From Bacteroidales bacterium (lineage in GTDB: Bacteria > Bacteroidota > Bacteroidia > Bacteroidales > UBA932), in NCBI GenBank assembly GCA_017960585.1, contig JAGCYX010000048.1, forward strand, positions 1 through 42,044: a stretch of 42,044 nt of DNA. Direction: 5' to 3'. The translations under genes and the position numbers were made by a program. Below the pieces are notes generated by a model, which was not told where the DNA came from, ran no database searches, and saw only the letters and a program-made list of their open reading frames with translations. Shown piece after piece: positions 24,743-32,990 of this stretch. The first letter of the stretch is position 1. Each line of letters opens with the position of its first letter.

Positions 24743-26104
24743 ATGAAAAAATTGTTGCTTACGCTTGCGCTCTGCTGCGCGTTCCTGCCGGCCTTCTCGC
24801 AGGAGAAGATCTCCGACAAGGATCTGGTCAACGTCATCTACGCCATGGGGCAGATGTATCCCGACGGATTCACCCTCGACCTCAACACCATGCGCCAGCC
24901 GACCGAAGGCCTGATGGTCTCCTACAAGGAGACGCAGAACAGCTTCGACCGCAAGAGCCTTCCGGCCGTGATCAAGCACGCCCACGCCCACCAGAATCTC
25001 GTGGGCGGCTGGTACAACCCCGAGGAGGACAAGTACTACTTCGACAGCACCCGGATGTTCCCGGAGGACAGCCTCGCCGCCGCCGTGGAGTTCGCCCGCC
25101 AGAACGACCAGCACACGGTCTACGTGGCCTCGAAGGACATCAACATCTGGACGAACTACGAGCAGAAGGACATTCGCGTGATCCTGGACTGCGACATGGG
25201 TTCCTCCACGGACGACCTCTTCGCCCTGATGATGCTCTACCGCTATATGGATATGAAGCGCTGCAACCTCATCGGCGTGATCGTGGACCGTATGGGCAAG
25301 GCCAACGCCGACATCGTGGACGTGCTCAACAACTTCTACGGCTATCCCGACATCCCCATCGGCCTGGAGACCCAGGGCATCCCCAACCCGCACGTATTCA
25401 TCAATTACCATAACCTCCCGTATGCGCGCAACGTGGACGCCATCCCGATGTTCAAGCGCAGCGTCGGCGACAACGGGACCTATATGGAGAGCTACAAGCT
25501 CTACCGCAAGCTCCTCGCCGAGCAGCCCGACCAGTCCGTCACCATCGCCTCCATCGGCTTCGTGACCTCCCTGGCCCGCCTGCTCGAGTCCGGTCCGGAC
25601 GAGTATTCTCCGCTCAGCGGCGTCGAACTGGTGCGCCGCAAGGTCAAGGAGATCTACGCCATGGGCGGCGTGTTCGGCGACGCGGTCGAACCCGACTACA
25701 ACTTCAAGGCAGCCATCGACTTCTCCCTCAAGTTCTTCGAACTCCTGCCGAAGGAGGTGGACATCGTCTTCTCCCCGGGCGAGGTGGGCGACCCGCTGGA
25801 CTACCGTCCCGAGACCGTCATCTCCGACATGGACTGGACCGACCTGCACCCGATCAAGTGGGCATACCAGTACCTGAACTGCGACACCGGCCAGAAGATG
25901 TGGGACCCGCAGGCGGTCATCAACGCCGTCGAGGGCGACCAGCTCTACAAGCTCTCCCCGCGCGGCTGGGTGACCCTCACCCCCAACGGCGAGACTCTCT
26001 TCCGCGAAGATCCCAAGGGCAATGCCCGCTACCAGTATCCCGGCGACCCGGTGTGGTGCGACATGGTCCTTAAGTATATCCGCCTGATGGCTATTCAGCA
26101 CTAA
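24743..26104 (+). CDS. Secreted nucleoside hydrolase-like protein, copy 1
   Basis: 453 residues with signal peptide MKKLLLTLALCCAFLPAFSQ. Residues about 20-135 form an extra N-terminal module with GGWYNPEEDKYYFDSTRMF and FARQNDQHTVYV. From about residue 145 a nucleoside hydrolase (IUNH) domain begins: VILDCDMGSSTDDLFAL carries the calcium/ribose-binding aspartates Asp149, Asp151, Asp157 and Asp158, in the spacing of the DTDIGSDIDD subfamily. The family hydrolyses N-glycosidic bonds of nucleosides; a periplasmic form could salvage nucleosides, but the substrate may differ. The start at 24743 is chosen from the signal peptide and promoter. The second gene is a close tandem paralogue 89 bp downstream. 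Confidence 0.85.
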   Translation: MKKLLLTLALCCAFLPAFSQEKISDKDLVNVIYAMGQMYPDGFTLDLNTMRQPTEGLMVSYKETQNSFDRKSLPAVIKHAHAHQNLVGGWYNPEEDKYYFDSTRMFPEDSLAAAVEFARQNDQHTVYVASKDINIWTNYEQKDIRVILDCDMGSSTDDLFALMMLYRYMDMKRCNLIGVIVDRMGKANADIVDVLNNFYGYPDIPIGLETQGIPNPHVFINYHNLPYARNVDAIPMFKRSVGDNGTYMESYKLYRKLLAEQPDQSVTIASIGFVTSLARLLESGPDEYSPLSGVELVRRKVKEIYAMGGVFGDAVEPDYNFKAAIDFSLKFFELLPKEVDIVFSPGEVGDPLDYRPETVISDMDWTDLHPIKWAYQYLNCDTGQKMWDPQAVINAVEGDQLYKLSPRGWVTLTPNGETLFREDPKGNARYQYPGDPVWCDMVLKYIRLMAIQH

Positions 26105-26170
26105 TCGTGCTGATTAGTGCCTTATGTTTGAGGGGGCGTACCCCCTCAAACTTCCCTGCGTCGCTGACGC
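26098..26170. repeat. Three-hairpin spacer element, copy 1
   Basis: Stem-loops GCACTAATC/GATTAGTGC (26098-26120, containing the upstream stop codon), TTTGAGGGGG/CCCCCTCAAA (26127-26150) and GCGTC/GACGC (26158-26170). The same order recurs at 27552-27625 after the paralogue. It separates the two nucleoside hydrolase-like genes and may modulate the 5' or 3' mRNA end. Confidence 0.75.
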
Positions 26171-26193
26171 TCCGAAACAGCAAACCAAGCAAG

Positions 26194-27558
26194 ATGAAAC
26201 GAATTCTGGTATTCCTGGCTGCACTGACCCTGGCGATCCCGGGGTTCAGCCAGCAGACCTTCTCGGACAAGGACCTCGCCACCGCCGTCTGGGTGATGGC
26301 GCAGACCTTCCCCGAGGGCTTCACCCTCGACCTCAACACCATGAGCTACCCGAAGGAGGGCCTGATGGTTTCCTACAAAGCCACGCAGGACCACTTCGAC
26401 CGCAAGTCCATCCCGGCCGTGATCAAGCACGCCCACGCCCACGAGAACATCATCGGCGGCTGGCGCGACCCCGACACCGGGCTGTACTACTTCGACAGCA
26501 CCCGCAAGTTCGCGGAGAACGACCTGGCCTCCGCCCTGGCATTCGCCCGGGAGAACGGCCAGCACACCGTCTATGACGCCAAGCGCGACATCAACATCAA
26601 GTCCAACTACGAGCAGGAAGACATCCGCGTGATCCTGGACTGCGACATGGGCTCCTCCACGGACGATCTCTTCGCCCTGATGATGCTCTACCGCTACATG
26701 GACATGAAGCGCTGCACCCTGCTCGGCGTGATCGTGGACCGTATGAACCGGGCCAACGCCGACGCCGTGGACGTGATGAACAACTACTACGGCTATCCCG
26801 ACCTTCCCATCGGCCTGGAAAAGGCCGGCGTCAAGGATCCGCACGTCTACATCCCGTACCATAACATGGCTTATGCACGCGACCTCGACGGCAATCTCCT
26901 GTTCAAGCGAACCATCGGCGACGAGGGTGAATACATGGACGGCTATAAACTGTACCGCAAACTCCTGGCGGCGCAGCCGGACAAGTCGGTCACCATCGCC
27001 TCCATCGGCTTCGTGACCTCCCTGGCCCGCCTGCTCGAGTCCGGCCCGGACGAGTATTCCCCGCTCAGCGGACAGGAACTCGTGAGCCGCAAGGTCAAGA
27101 ACATCTACTGCATGGGCGGTGTGTTCGGCGACTCCTTCGAGCACGACTACAACTTCACGGCCGCGATCGATTTCTCTCTGAAATTCTTCGAGTTATGGCC
27201 GAAGGACATCGACATCGTGTTCTCCCCGGGCGAAGTCGGCGATCCGCTGTACTACAGCGCCGCCAACATCATCGCGGACATGAACTGGACCGATTCGCAT
27301 CCCATCAAGTGGATCTATCAGTACCTGACCGAGGACAAGTTCCAGAAGATGTGGGATCCGCTCGCCGTCATCAACGCGGTCGAGGGCGACGACATCATCT
27401 ACGAACTCTCCCCGCGCGGCTGGGTCACCCTGACCCCCACCGGCGAGACCATCTTCAAGGAGGACCCCAAGGGCAACGCCCGCTACCAGTACCCCGGCCC
27501 CGAGGGCTGGTCGGACTACGTCCTCAAGTACATCCGCCTGATGTCCATCCAGCACTGA
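26194..27558 (+). CDS. Secreted nucleoside hydrolase-like protein, copy 2
   Basis: 454 residues, a close paralogue of the preceding gene over its whole length. It has signal peptide MKRILVFLAALTLAIPGFSQ, the same N-terminal module (GGWRDPDTGLYYFDSTRKF, FARENGQHTVYD) and the metal site Asp149 onwards in VILDCDMGSSTDD. Identity is highest in the hydrolase core (IASIGFVTSLARLLESGPDE is identical) and drops in the signal peptide and in the LETQGIPNPHVFINYHN/LEKAGVKDPHVYIPYHN loop region. The longer in-frame start at 26107 would read through the hairpin spacer; the ATG at 26194 before the signal peptide is preferred. Expected location is periplasm or outside. A strong terminator follows at 27645. 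Confidence 0.85.
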   Translation: MKRILVFLAALTLAIPGFSQQTFSDKDLATAVWVMAQTFPEGFTLDLNTMSYPKEGLMVSYKATQDHFDRKSIPAVIKHAHAHENIIGGWRDPDTGLYYFDSTRKFAENDLASALAFARENGQHTVYDAKRDINIKSNYEQEDIRVILDCDMGSSTDDLFALMMLYRYMDMKRCTLLGVIVDRMNRANADAVDVMNNYYGYPDLPIGLEKAGVKDPHVYIPYHNMAYARDLDGNLLFKRTIGDEGEYMDGYKLYRKLLAAQPDKSVTIASIGFVTSLARLLESGPDEYSPLSGQELVSRKVKNIYCMGGVFGDSFEHDYNFTAAIDFSLKFFELWPKDIDIVFSPGEVGDPLYYSAANIIADMNWTDSHPIKWIYQYLTEDKFQKMWDPLAVINAVEGDDIIYELSPRGWVTLTPTGETIFKEDPKGNARYQYPGPEGWSDYVLKYIRLMSIQH

Positions 27559-27625
27559 TCGTGCTGGATCAGCGCCCTACGATTGAGGGGGTGTACCCCC
27601 TCAAACTCTCCTGCGTCGCTGACGC
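27552..27625. repeat. Three-hairpin spacer element, copy 2
   Basis: GCACTGATC/GATCAGCGC (27552-27575, one mismatch, includes the stop codon), TTGAGGGGG/CCCCCTCAA (27583-27604) and GCGTC/GACGC (27613-27625), followed by the same AGCAAACCAAG tail as copy 1. Several arm changes are compensated or remain pairable, which suggests the structure is maintained. Confidence 0.75.
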
Positions 27626-27644
27626 TCCGAACCAGCAAACCAAG

Positions 27645-27677
27645 AAAAAGCCTCCTGTGATTGCAGGAGGCTTTTTT
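27645..27677 (+). terminator. Terminator of the nucleoside hydrolase-like pair
   Basis: AAAAAGCCTCCTG (27645-27657) pairs with CAGGAGGCTTTTT across a 6-nt loop and ends in T6. Confidence 0.92.
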
Positions 27678-27798
27678 CTTGTCATCTGCGCCGGAGTCGG
27701 CAGGGCTGGTGCCGGGATGTGCAGGCAACGAGTTCTGCCACCACCTGCGGGAAAAGAAAAAATGGCTATTTCCGTCCCGGAATAGCCGGGAAAAACGG

Positions 27799-27828
27799 GA
27801 TAACCCCCTGAAAACGCAGGGGGTTGTC
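27799..27828 (-). terminator. Possible terminator of the nitroreductase gene
   Basis: The 12-bp stem GATAACCCCCTG/CAGGGGGTTGTC (one wobble) has a 6-nt loop. On the minus strand it is followed by CCCGTTTTT, a displaced and weak T-tract. The rest of 27678-27911 holds a second small hairpin (27763-27786) and the common dispersed motif at 27869-27887, and no gene. Confidence 0.45.
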
Positions 27829-27868
27829 CAGGAAATGGCGGGGTTTTCGGGATGAGATTCGCCGGTCA

Positions 27869-27887
27869 TCCTTCGACAGGCTCAGGA
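27869..27887. repeat. Dispersed motif TCCTTCGACAGGCTCAGGA
   Basis: This 19-mer matches a short hairpin-prone sequence that recurs in intergenic regions of many Gram-negative genomes. Only one copy occurs in the window. Confidence 0.4.
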
Positions 27888-27911
27888 TCCGCCGACGAAT
27901 GTCGGAGAAGG

Positions 27912-28511
27912 TTAAATCTCTGAGGCAAACTCTCCGAAGGACTGCCGGAAGAAATGCTTGGGGCCGGCGTCGGCGGCGGGAAGGCCGACCGGGAAGAGGC
28001 AGACGATGTCGTAGCCGGCGGTCTCGGGGAAGTCGGTCTTGATGCGGGCGGGGTCGAAGGAGCCCACCCAGACATTGCCGAGACCAAGGGCCGAAGCGGC
28101 GAGCATGATGTGCGTGCCGACGATGGCGGCGTCCACCTCGGCGCCGTTCTTGCCGTCGTATTTGCGCACCCAGGCGGCGTCGGAATCGGCGCCCACCATA
28201 AAGACGACAGGGGCTCCGTAGATATAATTCGTTGCGCCCTTGAGTTTCTTCAGCGCCTCGGGGCTCTTGACCACCCACACGTGCACCGGCTGCTTGTTGG
28301 CGGCGGTGGGGGCCACCCGGGCCGCCTCGAGGATGTTCGCAATCTGCTCATCCGTGAGCGGGGTATCCTTGAAACTGCGGCAGGAATAACGATTCCTGGC
28401 CAGTTCCAGGAAGGCCGAAGTCGTCACGTCGGGATTCGGCAGATCCGAAAAGGCCGCACGTCTGTGAAGGTGGGTGATGTCGCTGATCCTTTCCCAAAAA
28501 GTCTTTTTCAT
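27912..28511 (-). CDS. Nitroreductase family protein
   Basis: 199 residues of the FMN-dependent nitroreductase fold. The N-terminal RNRYSCRSFKDTPLTDEQI with EAARVAPTAANKQPVHVWVV holds the FMN phosphate- and ring-binding residues. AAIVGTHIMLAASALGLGNVWVG is the conserved dimer-interface helix, and the C-terminal LFPVGLPAADAGPKHFF is the closing FMN segment. Members reduce quinones, nitro compounds or enones with NAD(P)H, and some act in dehalogenation; the substrate cannot be read. There is no signal peptide, so it is cytoplasmic. It is divergent from the GH43 gene, with an 82-bp shared upstream region containing minus-strand TATATTGC as a possible -7 box. Confidence 0.88.
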   Translation of the reverse strand: MKKTFWERISDITHLHRRAAFSDLPNPDVTTSAFLELARNRYSCRSFKDTPLTDEQIANILEAARVAPTAANKQPVHVWVVKSPEALKKLKGATNYIYGAPVVFMVGADSDAAWVRKYDGKNGAEVDAAIVGTHIMLAASALGLGNVWVGSFDPARIKTDFPETAGYDIVCLFPVGLPAADAGPKHFFRQSFGEFASEI

Positions 28512-28593
28512 CGCAATCGCGTTTTAGTGTTTCTTCTGCAATATACGTTTTTTCAAGCATTTTTCCGTATTTTTACCGAAAATCTGACGTTAT

Positions 28594-29931
28594 ATGAGAA
28601 TTCGACCCCTCTTCCTGCTGCTGACCGCCGCCGTGATCGGCGCCTGCGCGCCCAAGGCGGCGCCGCTGAAGACCTGCATCTTCCCGGGTGACTATCCGGA
28701 CCCGTCCATCCTGCGCGACGGCGACGACTTCTACATCACCCACTCCTCGTTCACCTACTTCCCCGCCCTGCTGGTCTGGCACTCCACCGACCTGGTGCAC
28801 TGGGAGCCGATAGCCCGCGCGGTCGAGGACGGCGACTACTCCATCTACGCCCCCGACCTCTGCAAGGTGGGCGACAAATACTATATCTATTATCCCACCA
28901 GCCGCGGCGAGAACTACGTCGTCACGGCCGACCGGCCGGAAGGTCCCTGGAGCGCCCCGGTCAAGCTGGACGTGGGCGGCATCGACCCGGGCCACGTCGT
29001 GGCCGAAGACGGGCAGCGCTATCTCTACACCAACAACGGCTTCGTCACGCCCCTGACCCCCGACGGTCTGGCCGCGGCCGGCAAGCCGAAGAAGGTCTAC
29101 GACGGCTGGGAGTATCCCGCCGAATGGGAGACCGAGGGCATGTGGCTGGAATCGCCGAAGCTATTCAAGCGCGGCGAATGGTTCTACCTGGTGAGCGCCG
29201 AAGGCGGCACCGCCGGCCCCGTCACGAGCCATATGGTGGTCGTGGCCCGCAGCAAGAGCGCGCTCGGGCCCTGGGAGAACAGCCCGCACAACCCCATGGT
29301 GCACACCTACAGCGGCGACGAGGCCTGGTGGTCCAAGGGCCACGGCACCCTCGTCGATGACGCCCAGGGCAACTGGTACGTCGTCTATCACGCCTACCGC
29401 AACGGCTTCCACACCCTCGGACGCAGCACCATCATCGAGAGCGTCGAGTGGACTGCGGACGGCTGGCCCGTCCTCGCGGAGAAAGACGGCGCCAAGTGGG
29501 AGCAGGACGGCCTGCAGGGCGACTATTCCTACCTGCGCGACACCGCCAACCCGCTGCTCTGGTCGAAGTGGCAGCCGGGCTTTGCCGGCGGTACGCTATG
29601 GATGATGACCGCCGTGGACGCCTCCTACGAGATCACGGCCGAGTTCTCCGTGCCGGAGGACGCCTCCGCCGGGCTCTTCCTGTTCTACAATGAAAATGCG
29701 AAGATCGGTCTGGGCGGCGACGAGCCGCGCTACTCGCTGCGCATCCGCAACGAGCGCAACGTCGCCAGCACCTGGAAGAAGGTCGGCGACGGCGAATGGG
29801 AACTGGTCGAAGAAGGCATCGACGTCTCAGGCCTGCACCACAACAACTACAACGGCTTCTTCGCCCTGCGTCCCGCCTACCTGCTGGTCGGCGACGCCGA
29901 GTTGCTGAGCTTCGAATACAAGCCCCTGTAG
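28594..29931 (+). CDS. GH43 family glycosidase, lipoprotein
   Basis: 445 residues. Signal MRIRPLFLLLTAAVIGAC has a lipobox cysteine at residue 18. The five-bladed propeller of GH43 spans about residues 25-310: catalytic base Asp in FPGDYPDPSILRDG, the pKa-modulating Asp in GGIDPGHV, and the general acid Glu in MWLESPKLF. The last 120 residues form a beta-sandwich (LLWSKWQPGFAGG to LLSFEYKPL). GH43 enzymes are beta-xylosidases, alpha-arabinofuranosidases or arabinanases; with the GH10-CE1 and GH3 genes nearby, removal of xylose or arabinose from arabinoxylan is most likely (inference). Its stop codon directly abuts that of the convergent YbaK-like gene. Confidence 0.9.
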   Translation: MRIRPLFLLLTAAVIGACAPKAAPLKTCIFPGDYPDPSILRDGDDFYITHSSFTYFPALLVWHSTDLVHWEPIARAVEDGDYSIYAPDLCKVGDKYYIYYPTSRGENYVVTADRPEGPWSAPVKLDVGGIDPGHVVAEDGQRYLYTNNGFVTPLTPDGLAAAGKPKKVYDGWEYPAEWETEGMWLESPKLFKRGEWFYLVSAEGGTAGPVTSHMVVVARSKSALGPWENSPHNPMVHTYSGDEAWWSKGHGTLVDDAQGNWYVVYHAYRNGFHTLGRSTIIESVEWTADGWPVLAEKDGAKWEQDGLQGDYSYLRDTANPLLWSKWQPGFAGGTLWMMTAVDASYEITAEFSVPEDASAGLFLFYNENAKIGLGGDEPRYSLRIRNERNVASTWKKVGDGEWELVEEGIDVSGLHHNNYNGFFALRPAYLLVGDAELLSFEYKPL

Positions 29932-30396
29932 CTAAATCGGATAGACCTCCGCACCGACGAAATCGAACAGATCCTGCGGAGCGATCTTGAGCTGAAGTCC
30001 GCGCTGCCCTGCACTGATGTAGATGAAGTCATAGAGCAGCGCGGATTCGTGTATGTACGTGGGCAGCGGCTTCTTCATCCCGATCGGGCTGCAGCCGCCC
30101 CGGATGTAGCCCGTGGTCGGCAGCAGTTCCTTCAGGTGCAGCATCTCGCAGTTCTTGTTGCCGGAGATGCGCGCCGCGACCTTCAGATCCACCTCGAAAT
30201 CGCCCGGAATCACGCACACGAAGCAGCCGGTGCGGTCCCCGCGCAGCACCAGGGTCTTGAACACCCGGTCGATATCCTCGCCCAGTTCGGCGGCGACATG
30301 CTGCGCGCTCAGGTCCTCTTCCGTCCACTCGTAAGGGATCAGTTCGTAGGAGATGCCGGCGGCATCCAACAATCTGGCTGCATTCGTTTTTATCAT
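29932..30396 (-). CDS. ybaK: YbaK/EbsC-type aminoacyl-tRNA deacylase
   Basis: 154 residues matching the YbaK (Cys-tRNA(Pro)/Cys-tRNA deacylase) family. Features are the N-terminal helix TNAARLLDAAGISYELIPY, FKTLVLRGDRTGCFVCVIPGDFEVDLKVAARISGNKN with the conserved catalytic Lys, and GYIRGGCSPIGMKKPLPTYIHE carrying the GG.SP.G motif. It hydrolyses mischarged tRNA in the cytoplasm as a translation quality-control factor. The gene stands alone and converges on GH43 with no intergenic base. No clear TAnnTTTG promoter was found in the 200 bp upstream. Confidence 0.92.
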   Translation of the reverse strand: MIKTNAARLLDAAGISYELIPYEWTEEDLSAQHVAAELGEDIDRVFKTLVLRGDRTGCFVCVIPGDFEVDLKVAARISGNKNCEMLHLKELLPTTGYIRGGCSPIGMKKPLPTYIHESALLYDFIYISAGQRGLQLKIAPQDLFDFVGAEVYPI

Positions 30397-30465
30397 TTTG
30401 GCACGGGTCTTGCTATTAGTGTAGTCGAATAGTTTTTCATTGGTTAATAATTTTGGTTAGAATTG

Positions 30466-30500
30466 CGAAAAGGCCACGATGTGAATCGCGGCCTTTTTCG
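30466..30500 (+). terminator. Terminator-like hairpin between ybaK and the threonine aldolase gene
   Basis: CGAAAAGGCC with an interior CGAT/ATCG stem pairs to GGCCTTTTTCG, ending in T5 on the plus strand (T4 on the minus strand). No plus-strand gene ends just upstream, so the transcript it stops is unclear; GH43 read-through is one candidate. Confidence 0.65.
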
Positions 30501-30596
30501 TTTCCAGCGCGATTGTCACAAAAATAAGCATTCCCAGGGTATATCCAATCATTTTTTTTCTTACCTTGCAGATTGATCACGATTAGTTGGTAGCGT

Positions 30597-31634
30597 ATGT
30601 TCCACTTCGAAAGCGACTATCTGGAGGGCTGCTGTCCGCAGATCCTCGAAGCACTTCAGGCGACGAACCTGGAGCAGACTCCGGGCTATGGGGAGGATCC
30701 CCACTGCGCGACTGCAGCGGACCGGATCCGTTACGTCTTCGACTGCCCCGACGCCGACGTCCACTTCCTGGTCGGCGGCACGCAAACCAACGTCACCGTG
30801 ATTTCCGCCCTGCTCCGCCCGCACCAGGGCGTACTTTGCGCCGCCAGCGCACACATCAACGTGCACGAGACCGGCGCCGTGGAGCATAGCGGGCACAAGG
30901 CCCTCGCCCTCCCCTCTTCGAACGGCAAGATCAGTGCGGAGCAGGTGCGCGAGGCGCTGGAAGCACACCAGCGCGACTTCAGTCGCGAGCATATGGTGCA
31001 GCCAGGGATGGTCTATATCTCCTTCCCCACGGAACTGGGCACCATCTATTCGAAGCAGGAACTCGCCGACCTGCATGCCGTCTGCCAGAAATGGGAGATC
31101 CCCCTGTTCATCGACGGCGCCCGCCTCGGCTACGGTCTGGAGGCCTCCGGCTGCAACGTCCTGCCCAAGGACCTGCCCCGCCTGTGCGACGTCTTCTACA
31201 TCGGCGGCACCAAGCAGGGGGCCCTGTTCGGCGAAGCCGTCGTCTTCTCCGACACCCGTCTTTCGGACGATTTCCGTTACTTCATCAAGCAGAACGGCGG
31301 CATGCTCGCCAAAGGCCGCCTGCTGGGCATCCAGTTCGAAGAACTGATGAACGAAGGCCTGTATTTCAAGCTCGCCCGCCGCGCCGACCGGCTGGCCGAC
31401 CGCATCCGCGAGGCCCTCCGGAACAAACGAATCCCCTTCCTCGTCATCAATACCACCAACCAGGTGTTCCCCGTCCTCCCGACGGAGGCCATCGCCCGCT
31501 TCGCGGCCGAATTCGGCTTCGAGGAGTGGCAGATCATGGACGCAGAGCATACCGCCATCCGCTTCTGCACCAGCTGGGCCACGCCGGACAGCGCTGTTGA
31601 CGAATTAGTGGCATACATAGAAAATAAATTATAA
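30597..31634 (+). CDS. Threonine aldolase-like PLP enzyme (beta-eliminating lyase family)
   Basis: 345 residues of the fold-type I threonine aldolase/aromatic lyase family. It opens FHFESDYLEGCCPQILEAL and has the cofactor-stacking AHINVHETGA (His), the Asp in PLFIDGARLGYGL and the PLP lysine Lys206 in YIGGTKQGALFGEAVV. The family cleaves L-threonine or allo-threonine to glycine and acetaldehyde; some members act on other beta-hydroxy amino acids. It is about the size of LtaE. It is followed after 11 bp by trpB2, so the two are probably co-transcribed; glycine and serine-type metabolism could link them, but no direct functional tie is shown. Confidence 0.88.
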   Translation: MFHFESDYLEGCCPQILEALQATNLEQTPGYGEDPHCATAADRIRYVFDCPDADVHFLVGGTQTNVTVISALLRPHQGVLCAASAHINVHETGAVEHSGHKALALPSSNGKISAEQVREALEAHQRDFSREHMVQPGMVYISFPTELGTIYSKQELADLHAVCQKWEIPLFIDGARLGYGLEASGCNVLPKDLPRLCDVFYIGGTKQGALFGEAVVFSDTRLSDDFRYFIKQNGGMLAKGRLLGIQFEELMNEGLYFKLARRADRLADRIREALRNKRIPFLVINTTNQVFPVLPTEAIARFAAEFGFEEWQIMDAEHTAIRFCTSWATPDSAVDELVAYIENKL

Positions 31635-31645
31635 ATCAAACGTTT

Positions 31646-32959
31646 ATGAAGCAGAAGAGATTCATTCTCCCGGAGTCCGAGATTCCGACCCAATGGTACA
31701 ACATCCAGGCCGACATGGTCAACAAGCCGCAGCCGATGATCCATCCCGGCACCAAACAGCCCATCAAGGCGGAGGACCTCTTCCCGCTCTTCGCGGAGGA
31801 GTGCTCCAAGCAGGAGGTCAACCAGACCGACCGCTGGATCGACATCCCCGAAGAGGTGCGCGAGAAGTACGCTTACTATCGCTGCACCCCGCTCGTGCGT
31901 GCGTTCGGCCTCGAGGAGGCGCTCGGCACCCCGGCCCACATCTATTTCAAGAACGAGAGCGTGAACCCGCTCGGCTCCCACAAGCTCAACTCCGCCATCC
32001 CGCAGGCCTACTACTGCAAGCAGCAGGGCGTGACCAACGTCACCACCGAGACGGGTGCCGGCCAGTGGGGCGCCGCCCTCTCCTACGCCGCCAAGCTCTA
32101 CGGCCTCGACTGCGCCGTCTATCAGGTGAAGATCAGCTATGAGCAGAAGCCCTACCGCCGCAGCATCATGCAGGTCTTCGACGCGCTCGTGACCCCGTCG
32201 CCGTCGATGTCCACCCGTGCCGGCAAGGACATCCTCACCAAGGATCCCAACCACCAGGGTTCGCTCGGCACCGCCATCTCCGAGGCGGTCGAGCTCGCGA
32301 TGAGCACCCCGAACTGCAAATACCTCCTGGGCTCCGTGCTCAACCACGTCTGCCTGCACCAGACCGTCATCGGCCTCGAGGCCGAGAAGCAGATGGCCAT
32401 GGCGGGCGAATACCCCGACATCGTGATCGCCTGCTTCGGCGGCGGCTCCAACTTCAGCGGCATTGCCTATCCTTTCCTCCGCCACAACCTCGCAGGCGAG
32501 AAGAAGACGCGCTTCATCGCCGCCGAGCCCGCCTCCTGCCCGAAGCTCACCAAGGGCAAATTCATGTATGACTTCGGCGACGAGACGGGCCTGACCCCGC
32601 TCATCCCGATGTTCTCCCTGGGCCACGACTTCCGTCCCGCCAACATCCACGCGGGCGGCCTGCGCTACCACGGCGCCGGCGCCATCGTCTCCCAGCTGCT
32701 CAAGGACGGTCTCATCGAGGCCACGGACATCCGCCAGCTGGATTCCTTCGCGGCCGGCAAGCTCTTCGCCCAGGCCGAAGGCATCATCCCCGCTCCGGAG
32801 TCCTGCCACGCCATCGCCGCCGCCATCAACGAGGCGAACAAGTGCAAGGAGACCGGCGAGGAGAAGGTCATCCTCTTCAACCTCTCCGGCCACGGCCTCG
32901 TGGACATGACTGCCTACGATCAGTACATCTCCGGCACGATGGCCAACACCGGCGAGTAA
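31646..32959 (+). CDS. Tryptophan synthase beta-like protein, TrpB2 type
   Basis: 437 residues, about 40 longer than classical TrpB and matching the TrpB2 group, with N-terminal ILPESEIPTQWYNIQADM. The PLP lysine is Lys113 in NPLGSHKLNSA, the catalytic Glu lies in TETGAGQWG, and the phosphate-binding loop is CFGGGSNFSG. TrpB2 enzymes join indole and serine to tryptophan, often acting without TrpA, and may salvage free indole. No trpA or other trp gene is present in the window. It is downstream of a threonine aldolase-like gene in the same orientation. No terminator precedes the promoter of the next gene at 32959. Confidence 0.93.
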   Translation: MKQKRFILPESEIPTQWYNIQADMVNKPQPMIHPGTKQPIKAEDLFPLFAEECSKQEVNQTDRWIDIPEEVREKYAYYRCTPLVRAFGLEEALGTPAHIYFKNESVNPLGSHKLNSAIPQAYYCKQQGVTNVTTETGAGQWGAALSYAAKLYGLDCAVYQVKISYEQKPYRRSIMQVFDALVTPSPSMSTRAGKDILTKDPNHQGSLGTAISEAVELAMSTPNCKYLLGSVLNHVCLHQTVIGLEAEKQMAMAGEYPDIVIACFGGGSNFSGIAYPFLRHNLAGEKKTRFIAAEPASCPKLTKGKFMYDFGDETGLTPLIPMFSLGHDFRPANIHAGGLRYHGAGAIVSQLLKDGLIEATDIRQLDSFAAGKLFAQAEGIIPAPESCHAIAAAINEANKCKETGEEKVILFNLSGHGLVDMTAYDQYISGTMANTGE

Positions 32960-32990
32960 TTGCTATTCTACCGCATTTTTCATATATTTG
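32959..32990 (+). promoter_or_regulatory. Promoter of the 65-aa protein/metallophosphatase operon
   Basis: ATTG (32959-32962), 20 bp, then TATATTTG (32983-32990), an exact -7 box. The -7 box forms part of the left arm of a 16-bp inverted repeat. The upstream box overlaps the trpB2 stop codon. Confidence 0.65.
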
